In this document: positions 6,142 through 13,411 of the stretch, one piece after another
Layout: the number at the start of each line of letters is the position of its first letter
Position numbering within the stretch: the stretch's first letter is position 1
Source of the DNA: a bacterium
Lineage (GTDB): Bacteria > Bacteroidota > Bacteroidia > Cytophagales > Thermonemataceae
DNA length: 25,911 nucleotides
Direction of reading: 5' to 3'
NCBI GenBank assembly: GCA_025362415.1
Contig: JANYGM010000038.1
Coordinates: 1-25,911 of the forward strand
The notes under the pieces: generated by a model
Databases searched by the model: none
Told to the model about the DNA's origin: nothing
What the model saw: only the letters and a program-made list of their open reading frames with translations
Made by a program: the position numbers and the translations under genes

Positions 6142-7683
6142 ATGAAAAATCAATCAAAAAATCAACTTATTAAAACACTGTTCGTGGCGTTTTTGCTTGT
6201 TAATATGTCTTTTATTGATGTTTTTGCACAAAAGAAATATAAAGAAGCACTTGCCAGCGCAAAAGCAAAAATAGCTGAAAAAGATTATGTCAATGCTATC
6301 CCTTTTTTGGATAAAGCTATTGGTTTGAAACCCAAAGTCGCAGAAAACCACTATTTGAAAGGAGTATGCCACTATTACACCAACAAAGAAAAAGAAGCAA
6401 TTCCTTTTTATGATGAGGCAATTAGGCTAGATAACAAAAAATGGGAGTATTACAAAAGGCGTGGAGATGTTTTGTACAACACAAGTCAATATACACAATC
6501 TCTGCCAGATTATCTCAAAGCCATAGAATTAGAGCCAACTAAGAAAAATGATACCCTTTTTCAGTATTTGGCGGATAATTACCGTATGCTAGAAAAATTC
6601 CAGCTTTCTGTGGATACTTATGACAAAGCAATAAATATCAATAATAAAAACCCAAAAACGTATTTTGATAGGGCGTATATGCACGTACAGCTCAAAAACA
6701 CAGATAAAGCCTGTGATGACTACAAAAAATCTTATGAAATTGGAGAGGAAAATATAGATAAATCTCTAGAATATGATGCAAACAAATATTATATTTCAAA
6801 AACGGAGGCTTACTCTTTGCTTACTTGTGAGTGGGCAAAACCTAAAAAAGATAATAGCATCATAAACACTACACAAGTGGAAGTAGTGCCTTTTACGGGT
6901 ACTATTATTACTTCAAAAGGGCTTACTTATGAAAAATTAGAGATTTCTCCTGAAAATGGGGGTGGTTTTGTTACGAGTGCTGTTTTTGCGTATGATGATG
7001 AGTTTAATATTAAGCTAAAAAAACCAACCAATTTTAATTTAGACAATAACAAAGCATATATAGGAATTGGGTTTAGCATTTTTGATGGAAATAAAGCAGT
7101 TGCTCAACAAGAAAATATTTTCAAAGAAAGCAATAACTTTGATGCAGAAACACTTAAAAGTTTAAGTTTGTCACTCAACTTTACAAAACCATTAGTTTTT
7201 GATAAAACTTACACACTCAAGGCTAAGTTTTATGATAATTTGAGTAATAAAATGATTTTGTTAGATATGCCGTTTATGATAGCTGATAGCACTTCTAAGG
7301 CTAATTCTGTCAATAATACCACAAATACTATAGCTAATGACGTATATACGTCAGCCTCAGGCGAGGTAGAAATTAAGAAAATAAGCACCATAATTGATAA
7401 AAAGAACATAAAAAAAATAAATGCGGTTTTCCTTTCACAAACAAAGAATTTCAGTAATAATGTGGTGGTGCGTTATTCTTTTGTAGATAAAAACACAGGT
7501 GAAAGAGTTGTTTTGAGTGATTTTAAAAACTTGGCTATCAGCACTTTTGCAGGTGAAAAAGGTTTTAATGTGCCGTTAGAAAGCCCAAAAAGTAATAAAG
7601 ATTATATTTTGTGGGTGGAGGTAAAAGACAAAAAAGATAAAAATAAAATTTGGTGTGTAAGCTATCCCATAGGTATAAATTAA
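6142..7683 (+). CDS. Exported TPR protein with beta-sandwich-like C-terminal region
   Basis: The protein has 513 residues and a signal peptide (residues 1-30, ending DVFAQ). Residues ~31-215 contain about five TPR units with the usual pattern, for example DYVNAIPFLDKAIGLKPK, EKEAIPFYDEAIRLDNK, YTQSLPDYLKAIELEPT and FQLSVDTYDKAININNK. From ~240 on it changes to beta-rich sequence with two similar-looking ~110-residue segments, each with a GFSIFDG- or RYSFVDKNTGE-type strand and a later TYTLKAKFYD- or YILWVEVKDKK-type strand. That suggests tandem Ig-like sandwiches. It is likely periplasmic or at the outer membrane, and its partner is unknown. No conserved neighbour explains its job: rsmH follows but looks unrelated. 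Confidence 0.85.
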   Translation: MKNQSKNQLIKTLFVAFLLVNMSFIDVFAQKKYKEALASAKAKIAEKDYVNAIPFLDKAIGLKPKVAENHYLKGVCHYYTNKEKEAIPFYDEAIRLDNKKWEYYKRRGDVLYNTSQYTQSLPDYLKAIELEPTKKNDTLFQYLADNYRMLEKFQLSVDTYDKAININNKNPKTYFDRAYMHVQLKNTDKACDDYKKSYEIGEENIDKSLEYDANKYYISKTEAYSLLTCEWAKPKKDNSIINTTQVEVVPFTGTIITSKGLTYEKLEISPENGGGFVTSAVFAYDDEFNIKLKKPTNFNLDNNKAYIGIGFSIFDGNKAVAQQENIFKESNNFDAETLKSLSLSLNFTKPLVFDKTYTLKAKFYDNLSNKMILLDMPFMIADSTSKANSVNNTTNTIANDVYTSASGEVEIKKISTIIDKKNIKKINAVFLSQTKNFSNNVVVRYSFVDKNTGERVVLSDFKNLAISTFAGEKGFNVPLESPKSNKDYILWVEVKDKKDKNKIWCVSYPIGIN

Positions 7684-7729
7684 GTGTTTAGTAAATTGAT
7701 TATCAATGTATTAAATCCATTTTGTAAAA

Positions 7730-7795
7730 AATTAAATCTTTTATATGGTCAGACCTTCATTCCATTACGGTACAGACCATATAAAAGATTTAATT
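7730..7795. terminator. Perfect 21-bp stem hairpin between the TPR gene and rsmH
   Basis: Arms 7730-7750 and 7775-7795 are perfect reverse complements (left arm begins aattaaatcttttatatgg), with a 24-base loop in which GGTC/AGACC and GGTAC elements repeat. It lies 47 bases past the stop of the TPR gene and 55 bases before rsmH. It could end TPR transcription or sit in the rsmH leader. The AT-rich stem and lack of a clear U-tract leave the role open. Confidence 0.55.
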
Positions 7796-7803
7796 GTGTA
7801 AAT

Positions 7804-7849
7804 TCAACTCACAACTCACAATTCATAACTCAAAATTCACAACTATTTA
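7804..7849 (+). repeat. Start-abutting short tandem repeat (TCACAACTCACAAT dialect)
   Basis: Repeated 7-9 base units (caactcacaactcacaattc, then ataactcaaaattcacaac) run to within a few bases of the ATG at 7850. The block has no G on the plus strand and belongs to the same family of gene-edge repeats. Confidence 0.6.
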
Positions 7850-8788
7850 ATGTATCATTCTCCAGTTTTATTGAAAGAAAGCGTTGATGCGCTTCAAATT
7901 AACCCAAATGGGATTTATGTTGATGTTACTTTTGGTGGTGGCGGACATTCTAGCGAGATTTTGAGTCGCTTGTCTAGTGAAGGAAAATTGTTTTCTTTTG
8001 ACCAAGATGATGATGCAATAGCCAACGCTCACACACTCACAGAAAAAATAACTAATGACAAAACTGACCCCAATTTTAATAAAAAATTCACCTTTATTGC
8101 CTTGAATTTCAAAGATTTAGGCAATGGGCTTGCTCGTTTTGGAATTACGGAAGTTGATGGGATTTTAGCAGATTTGGGTGTTTCTTCTCATCAGTTTGAC
8201 ACACCAATGCGTGGTTTTTCTACTCGTTTTGATGCGCCTTTGGATATGCGTATGAACCAAAATATTGCCATTACGGCAGAAGAAATTATCAATAATTATC
8301 CAGAAAAAAAATTACATAAAATTTTTGAATTGTATGGAGAAGTAAAAAATGCCAAAACCCTTGCAAACGCCATTATAAGCACACGTTTGCGCAAACGCAT
8401 TGTTACGACAGAAGATTTAAAAGATATTCTAAATAAATTTACACCTCAAAAAACGGCTCATAAGTACCACGCACAGGTTTTTCAGGCATTGCGCATTGAA
8501 GTAAATGAAGAAATGAAAGTTTTGGAAGAAATGCTACTACAAACTGCTGACTTGCTCAAAACTGGCGGAAAACTCGTTGTTTTATCTTATCATTCTTTGG
8601 AAGATAGATTAGTAAAAAATTTCATACAAAAAGGGAAATTTGAGGGAGAAGTAGAAAAAGATTTTTTTGGAAATGAAATAAAACCCTTCAAAAATCTTAC
8701 AAAAAAACCCTTAGAACCATCATCAGAAGAGATTTTTGCTAATTCTCGTGCCAGAAGTGCCAAGATGAGAGTGGCAGAAAAATTGTAA
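7850..8788 (+). CDS. rsmH: 16S rRNA (cytosine(1402)-N4)-methyltransferase RsmH
   Basis: RsmH (MraW) uses S-adenosylmethionine to methylate N4 of C1402 in 16S rRNA, tuning the ribosomal P site. The 312 residues match the family length. Visible landmarks are the N-terminal MYHSPVLLKESVDAL, the SAM-binding loop DVTFGGGGHS at 25-34, FDQDDDAI near 50, LADLGVSSHQFD near 108, PLDMRMNQ near 130, LVVLSYHSLEDRLVK near 245 and the C-terminal ANSRARSAKMRVAEK. The start is set by MYHSPVLL. In most bacteria this gene follows mraZ and precedes ftsL and ftsI in the division and cell-wall cluster; here none of these is adjacent. An upstream overlapping frame at 7684 is not a gene. Confidence 0.97.
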   Translation: MYHSPVLLKESVDALQINPNGIYVDVTFGGGGHSSEILSRLSSEGKLFSFDQDDDAIANAHTLTEKITNDKTDPNFNKKFTFIALNFKDLGNGLARFGITEVDGILADLGVSSHQFDTPMRGFSTRFDAPLDMRMNQNIAITAEEIINNYPEKKLHKIFELYGEVKNAKTLANAIISTRLRKRIVTTEDLKDILNKFTPQKTAHKYHAQVFQALRIEVNEEMKVLEEMLLQTADLLKTGGKLVVLSYHSLEDRLVKNFIQKGKFEGEVEKDFFGNEIKPFKNLTKKPLEPSSEEIFANSRARSAKMRVAEKL

Positions 8789-8816
8789 TAAGTATTTTAA
8801 TTTATAAAAAAAGTTG

Positions 8817-8824
8817 TACCTTTG
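8817..8824 (+). promoter_or_regulatory. Promoter -7 box for the lipoprotein gene
   Basis: TACCTTTG followed by CA is a textbook Bacteroidota -7 element, 50 bases before the ATG at 8875. A -33 TTTG at good spacing is not evident. Confidence 0.6.
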
Positions 8825-8874
8825 CACAATATTTAATAGTATTCAGAAAAATTTATCAATTTCTTATTTTAATT

Positions 8875-9882
8875 ATGAAGAGAAAATATACATTCAATGT
8901 TATTTTTAGCATTATTTTACTCTCTTTTTTGGGTGCTTGTAGCCAATACCCCAACTTGGATTGGAAACCAGAAGTGGTTTCACCGCTTGTAAAAGGTAGT
9001 TTGAGTGCAGAACAACAGTTTGATATTGCTAATCAAAGTTTTTTTATTAGTGTTAGATTGCCTGTTCCGCCTGTGGTGGTTGTGCCTCCTTATGCAGCGT
9101 TCAACAATGTCAGTACCAACTGGAATGCACTTAGTTATGCAGGCTCACCTGCCACACTTATTGGGATAGATTCTCTTGTTGTGAGTGGTTCTATTGTCAA
9201 TAATACACCAATTAAAATCAACGCAGGTGCAAAAATTCTTATCAGAAATCAAGGTGCAACCGCAAATTTGATAGAAATTCCTCTTGCTACTGACCTTTTG
9301 CCAAACACAACAGCAACATTTAGTCAAAGTAAAGTAGGTGGTGAACTTTTGCCTAATTTTGAGATGAGTGTAGCTAATATTTCTTCTAATGGAAATAATA
9401 CGCCTGTCGTTTTTGGACCCACCAACGGCTTAGATATTACTTTTAAGATGAATTTTCTTAAAATTGCCTACTTTGATATTGCGCCAAATAAAAAAGGTAC
9501 TTTTGATGTTACTAATGACTTTTCTATTGATAATAAAGTAGAAACAACTGTTGTAAGTGGTAAATTAGATGTTTTTGTAAAAAATGCTATTCCACTTAAT
9601 CTTATTATGCAAGGGTATTTCCTTGATGAAAATAAAATTGTGTTGGATTCCCTTTTTACTGGTCCTCTAGCTATCACAGCAGGCAATCCTACTACTCCAA
9701 CTATTTCTCAAACTAATATCACTACTCAAAGAATTATTGATAATTTGGAGAAAACAAGGTTTATGCGCTTTAAAGCAGGGTATAGCACACAAGGAGCTAC
9801 TTTTAATACTCGTATTACTCCAAGTACCAACAGACTAGATTTTAAGGTAATAGGAGATTTGAACGTCCTTGTAAAACCTTAG
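8875..9882 (+). CDS. Surface/periplasmic lipoprotein, unknown function
   Basis: The protein has 335 residues and a lipoprotein signal whose lipobox LGAC places the lipidated Cys at 22. The mature part starts SQYPNLDWKPEVVSPLVKGS, a 'PNLDWxPEVxSPLxxG' opening I associate with Bacteroidota envelope lipoproteins of unknown function. The body is beta-rich with Asn/Thr-rich strands (INAGAKILIRNQG, KGTFDVTNDFSIDN, GKLDVFVKNAIPLNLIMQGYF) and ends in a strand LDFKVIGDLNVLV. No catalytic motif is seen. A predicted outer-membrane barrel protein follows 113 bases downstream on the same strand, so a functional pair (lipoprotein plus barrel) is plausible but unproven. Confidence 0.85.
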   Translation: MKRKYTFNVIFSIILLSFLGACSQYPNLDWKPEVVSPLVKGSLSAEQQFDIANQSFFISVRLPVPPVVVVPPYAAFNNVSTNWNALSYAGSPATLIGIDSLVVSGSIVNNTPIKINAGAKILIRNQGATANLIEIPLATDLLPNTTATFSQSKVGGELLPNFEMSVANISSNGNNTPVVFGPTNGLDITFKMNFLKIAYFDIAPNKKGTFDVTNDFSIDNKVETTVVSGKLDVFVKNAIPLNLIMQGYFLDENKIVLDSLFTGPLAITAGNPTTPTISQTNITTQRIIDNLEKTRFMRFKAGYSTQGATFNTRITPSTNRLDFKVIGDLNVLVKP

Positions 9883-9891
9883 TCAATTACG

Positions 9892-9963
9892 AATTACGAA
9901 TTATCAATTACGACAATAAATTTGTAGCATAATCACGTAATTCGTAATTGATAATTCGTAATT
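9892..9963. repeat. Perfect 21-bp inverted repeat built of AATTACG units
   Basis: Arms 9892-9912 and 9943-9963 are exact reverse complements (left arm begins aattacgaattatcaatta), with a 30-base loop. Both arms are themselves short tandem repeats of AATTACG/GAATTAT, extending a little beyond the pairing. It fills the gap between the lipoprotein and outer-membrane protein genes and could attenuate read-through between them. Confidence 0.6.
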
Positions 9964-9971
9964 GAATAAAT

Positions 9972-9995
9972 ACTCATAACTTATAACTCATAACA
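9972..9995 (+). repeat. Start-abutting short tandem repeat (ACTCATAAC dialect)
   Basis: Three imperfect copies (actcataac, ttataac, tcataac) run directly into the ATG at 9996. The plus strand has no G in the block. Confidence 0.55.
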
Positions 9996-11393
9996 ATGAA
10001 TAGATTTTTATCATTTATAAAAACAGTTGCACTAAGTTTTTGCCTTCTTTTGAGTGTGCAAAGCGTTTTTGGGCAATATAATTTCCCTGTGATGTACGGC
10101 ACGCACTTTACCACGCAGGCATCAAGGTTTCAACCAACCAAATTGGGGCAAGGAATTGGTATTTTTGAAGCAAATATGGGTGTTTATACTGCCATAGGCA
10201 CAAATGCACTTAATTTTGGGCAAGCATTGGATATTGGTGGTTTGGATTTTGGTAGCCGTACCAATGACCTTACCAACGCCAAAATGAATGAAATAGTAGA
10301 TAATTTTGCTAGTTATAATACTGCAAGCGTTTCTGCTTATACGACATTCAATATGTTTTATAAATTTAGAAAAAAACGTGAAGGAGAACATCACAGAGAG
10401 CTTTTTTCTCTTTCCTTAGAACTTGCGCCTCGTGCAGAAGCAAATGTAGTATTCTCTAATGAAGTTGCTCGCTTTTTTTGGTATGGCAACAAACAATATG
10501 GCAATAATCCTGTCAATATGGGAGATGTACGTGTCAATATGATGGTTAGCAATGAAGCCGTTTTGGGTGCTGCAACAGACGTTTATAAGAAAGATAATTT
10601 TAAAATACGTTTGGGTTTGCGCCTAAAATATATTATGCCTATTGCCAATGTTTATACACAGCGTGCTGATGCTATTGTTCAAAATACAGGAAATGGCTAT
10701 GACCAACAAACGCTTATTAGCACTAATTATCAGGGAAGTAGCTCACTTCCAGATAATATTTCTGCCTCAAATTTTACTAAAAGCAGTATTGGAAGTGGTT
10801 TTGGAGCAGATTTAGGCATTACTGCGGAGTTTAAAAATCATATTGTAGCTACTGTCAGCGTGCTTGATATAGGACAAGTGAAATATAACAATAATGTAAA
10901 AAATTATGCATTAAGCAAAAATTTTGTGTTTGATGGTATCTCTGTTACAGGAAATGGTACAACTGGTAGCGTTATTGATTCTTTGGGCAATGCCTTGAAA
11001 TTTGTAGAAACGGCTAACGCATATAGTGCGCCTTTGCCTACACGTATGATTTTGCAAGGAGAATATCACATCAAAAAACCAGATAAAGATGATAGAGAAC
11101 ATACAAAACACGCTTTCTATTTCACTTATATTCAGGGTTTTCGTAATTATGGTGTGGCAACTACTCGCCCTGTGGTTAATGTAGGATATAGTTTTAATAT
11201 CAAAAAAATGTTTAATACTGGTGCATCATTTGGATTTAGTGGACAAAGTGGTTTTACGGCTGGTTTGTGGCTTTCTACTAGGTTTTTTGGTACAACTTTT
11301 GGGCTTGGTTGCGACAACATTGCGCCACTTATTGCACCAAATAGTGCCAATGCAAGCACAGGAATAGCTTTTAATCTTGGAATAAGTTTTTAA
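9996..11393 (+). CDS. Outer-membrane beta-barrel-like protein, DUF5723-type
   Basis: The protein has 465 residues. A signal peptide (residues 1-26, ending SVFGQ) is followed by a long array of amphipathic beta-strand-like segments. The last residues are GIAFNLGISF, and a terminal aromatic residue is typical for BAM-inserted barrels. The opening YNFPVMYGTHFTTQASRFQP and the NMGVYTAIGTNALNFGQ segment fit my memory of Bacteroidota DUF5723 porin-like proteins, but I cannot check the assignment. A KKREGEHHRE segment near 125 and KKPDKDDREHTKH near 365 look like polar loops. No substrate can be inferred. It is probably expressed together with the preceding lipoprotein and ends before a bidirectional terminator shared with ettA. 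Confidence 0.8.
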   Translation: MNRFLSFIKTVALSFCLLLSVQSVFGQYNFPVMYGTHFTTQASRFQPTKLGQGIGIFEANMGVYTAIGTNALNFGQALDIGGLDFGSRTNDLTNAKMNEIVDNFASYNTASVSAYTTFNMFYKFRKKREGEHHRELFSLSLELAPRAEANVVFSNEVARFFWYGNKQYGNNPVNMGDVRVNMMVSNEAVLGAATDVYKKDNFKIRLGLRLKYIMPIANVYTQRADAIVQNTGNGYDQQTLISTNYQGSSSLPDNISASNFTKSSIGSGFGADLGITAEFKNHIVATVSVLDIGQVKYNNNVKNYALSKNFVFDGISVTGNGTTGSVIDSLGNALKFVETANAYSAPLPTRMILQGEYHIKKPDKDDREHTKHAFYFTYIQGFRNYGVATTRPVVNVGYSFNIKKMFNTGASFGFSGQSGFTAGLWLSTRFFGTTFGLGCDNIAPLIAPNSANASTGIAFNLGISF

Positions 11394-11439
11394 GTAAACT
11401 TTAAGTATTTTTTGAATACAAATACTAGCTATTCAAAAC

Positions 11440-11473
11440 AAAAAATCTTCAAAATAAAATTTGAAGATTTTTT
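11440..11473. terminator. Bidirectional terminator between the barrel gene and ettA
   Basis: A perfect 14-bp stem (11440-11453 with 11460-11473, arm aaaaaatcttcaaa) with a 6-base loop has an A-run on one side and a T-run on the other, as expected between convergent genes. A weaker 8-bp hairpin (11411-11418 with 11430-11437) precedes it. Confidence 0.8.
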
Positions 11474-11573
11474 TGTTTTTATGAAATATTTGTTGCTGTA
11501 AAAATTCACAAATTATCAATGTCGTTATCTAAGTCACCTTATAATTTATAAAAGACTGATAAGGAGTTATTTA

Positions 11574-13235
11574 CTACACTAATTTTTTATATTTAATACG
11601 TTTTGGTGCATCATTTCCTAGTCGTTTTTTGCGGTTTTCTTCATAATCAGAAAAATTTCCTTCAAAATAAACTACTTGAGAATCACCCTCAAACGCCAAA
11701 ATATGCGTACAAACCCTGTCCAAAAACCATCTGTCGTGGGAAATAATCACCGCACAACCGCCAAAATTTTCTAAGGCTTCCTCCAAAGCACGCAAAGTAT
11801 TTACGTCCAAATCATTGGTAGGCTCATCTAAAAGCAACAAATTTGCGCCTTGTTTGAGTGTCATAGCCAAATGTACCCTATTGCGCTCACCACCAGAAAG
11901 CATACCTACTTTTTTCTCTTGGTCTGCACCAGCAAAATTAAATTTGCCCACATAAGCACGAGAGTTCACTTGTTGCCCACCTAAAAGCATCAAATCATTG
12001 CCTCCAGAAATCAGTTCATAAACAGTTTTTGTAGGGTCTAAGTCGTCATGTTCTTGGTCAACATACGCAATTTGTACAGTTTCACCAACTTCAAAACTAC
12101 CTGCATTAGGCGTTTCTTTGCCTGTAATCATTTTGAAAAGTGTTGTTTTCCCCGCACCATTAGGTCCTATAATGCCTACAATTCCCGCAGGAGGCAAAGA
12201 AAACGACAAATTTTCATACAAAAGTTTATCTCCATACCCTTTTGCCACACCTTCCGCAATAATAACTTTATTGCCCAGACGTTGTCCAGCAGGAATAAAA
12301 AGTTCTAATTTGCCTTCTTTTTCTCTATTTTCCTCGCCCATAAGTTTGTCATAAGCTCCCAAACGTGCTTTTGATTTTGCCTGACGTGCTTTTGGCGACA
12401 TTTTTACCCATTCTAGCTCACGCATAAGGGTTTTCTGACGTTTTGACTCTGTTTTTTCCTCTTGTGCAAGGCGTTTTTGTTTTTGGTCTAGCCACGAAGA
12501 ATAATTACCTTTCCAAGGTATTCCCTCGCCTCTGTCAAGCTCCAAAATCCAGCCTGCGACATTATCCAAGAAGTATCTGTCGTGTGTAACGGCAATAACA
12601 GTTCCTTTGTATTGTTTTAAGTGTTGTTCCAACCAATTCACAGATTCTGCATCAAGGTGATTGGTAGGCTCATCTAATAAAAGTACGTCAGGCTCTTGCA
12701 AAAGCAACCTGCAAAGTGCTACACGCCTTTTTTCTCCACCAGAAAGAAATTCAATTTTGGCATCAGCAGGCGGAGTGCGCAAAGCGTCCATTGCTTTTTC
12801 TAGTTTGGTGTCCAAATTCCAAGCGTCAAGGTGGTCTAAACGCTCTTGTACTTCTCCTTGTCGTGCAATAAGTTTATCAAAATCTGCATCAGCATCACCA
12901 AAAGCGTTGTTTATTGCATCAAATTCTGCTAGCAAATCAACGGTTTCTTTTGCGCCTTCTTGTATGATTTCTAAAACGGTTTTTGTTTTGTCAAGTATTG
13001 GTTCTTGCTCCAAATAGCCTACAGAAAAATCTTTGGAAGACACAATATCACCTTGATAATTTTTGTCAAGTCCTGCAATGATTTTTAGTAGTGATGATTT
13101 TCCAGAACCATTTAAGCCCAAAATTCCTATTTTTGCGCCATAAAAAAAGGATAAGTAAATATTTTTGAGAACTGTTTTTTGTGGTGGAAACGTCTTTGTA
13201 ACCCCAGACATTGTAAAAATGATTTTTTCGTTCAT
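11574..13235 (-). CDS. ettA: Energy-dependent translational throttle protein EttA (ABC-F ATPase)
   Basis: EttA binds the ribosomal E site and gates the first elongation steps according to ATP/ADP. The 553 residues match the family (~555), as does the opening IIFTMSGVTKTFPPQKTVLKN. The first ATPase domain has Walker A GLNGSGKS at 40-47, an arm-like insertion after it, signature LSGGEKRR at 164-171 and Walker B LLLDEP ending at 190. The linker region near 265-300 is rich in Lys/Arg (ELEWVKMSPKARQAKSKARL), typical of ABC-F. The second domain has GPNGAGKTT near 355, LSGGERNR and DEPTNDLD. There are no membrane helices, so this is not a transporter. The start is fixed by the conserved N-terminus. 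It is convergent with the barrel-protein gene. Confidence 0.96.
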   Translation of the reverse strand: MNEKIIFTMSGVTKTFPPQKTVLKNIYLSFFYGAKIGILGLNGSGKSSLLKIIAGLDKNYQGDIVSSKDFSVGYLEQEPILDKTKTVLEIIQEGAKETVDLLAEFDAINNAFGDADADFDKLIARQGEVQERLDHLDAWNLDTKLEKAMDALRTPPADAKIEFLSGGEKRRVALCRLLLQEPDVLLLDEPTNHLDAESVNWLEQHLKQYKGTVIAVTHDRYFLDNVAGWILELDRGEGIPWKGNYSSWLDQKQKRLAQEEKTESKRQKTLMRELEWVKMSPKARQAKSKARLGAYDKLMGEENREKEGKLELFIPAGQRLGNKVIIAEGVAKGYGDKLLYENLSFSLPPAGIVGIIGPNGAGKTTLFKMITGKETPNAGSFEVGETVQIAYVDQEHDDLDPTKTVYELISGGNDLMLLGGQQVNSRAYVGKFNFAGADQEKKVGMLSGGERNRVHLAMTLKQGANLLLLDEPTNDLDVNTLRALEEALENFGGCAVIISHDRWFLDRVCTHILAFEGDSQVVYFEGNFSDYEENRKKRLGNDAPKRIKYKKLV

Positions 13236-13284
13236 TTGGTTGTTTTATGATAAGATTATTTTTAGTTTCTTTTTTGATTTTACA

Positions 13285-13292
13285 CAAATATA
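13285..13292 (-). promoter_or_regulatory. Candidate promoter of ettA
   Basis: On the minus strand this reads TATATTTG (TAnnTTTG), 50 bases before the ATG. TTTG lies 15 bases further upstream (13308-13311), a little closer than the usual -33 spacing. Confidence 0.5.
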
Positions 13293-13349
13293 GTACAAAA
13301 TCAGTATCAAAAGCATTTAATTCACCACATAGACACAGAGAAAACATAG

Positions 13350-13381
13350 AAATACACTTTTTATCATCAAAAAGTGTATTT
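13350..13381 (-). terminator. Terminator of the GH3 gene
   Basis: A perfect 13-bp stem (13350-13362 with 13369-13381, arm aaatacacttttt) with a 6-base loop lies 12 bases beyond the stop of the minus-strand GH3 gene. Confidence 0.7.
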
Positions 13382-13382
13382 T

Positions 13383-13411
13383 ATTCACAATTTCTAATTC
13401 ACAATTCCTAA
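13383..13411 (+). repeat. Gene-edge repeat overlapping the GH3 stop codon (ATTCACAATTCC dialect)
   Basis: Copies of attcacaatt, ctaattcacaattc and ctaattc span the stop codon at 13394. The last GH3 residues (GIVN) are therefore encoded by repeat sequence, indicating that the repeat invaded or remodelled the 3' end of the gene. Confidence 0.55.

Noticed and set aside
7684..7887. Possible 67-aa gene before rsmH
   Set aside because: It runs through the 21-bp hairpin and the tandem repeat and overlaps the rsmH start; its composition is that of translated repeats.
12661..13017. Antisense open frame inside ettA, 118 aa
   Set aside because: Ser/Lys-rich shadow of the conserved first ATPase domain of ettA.
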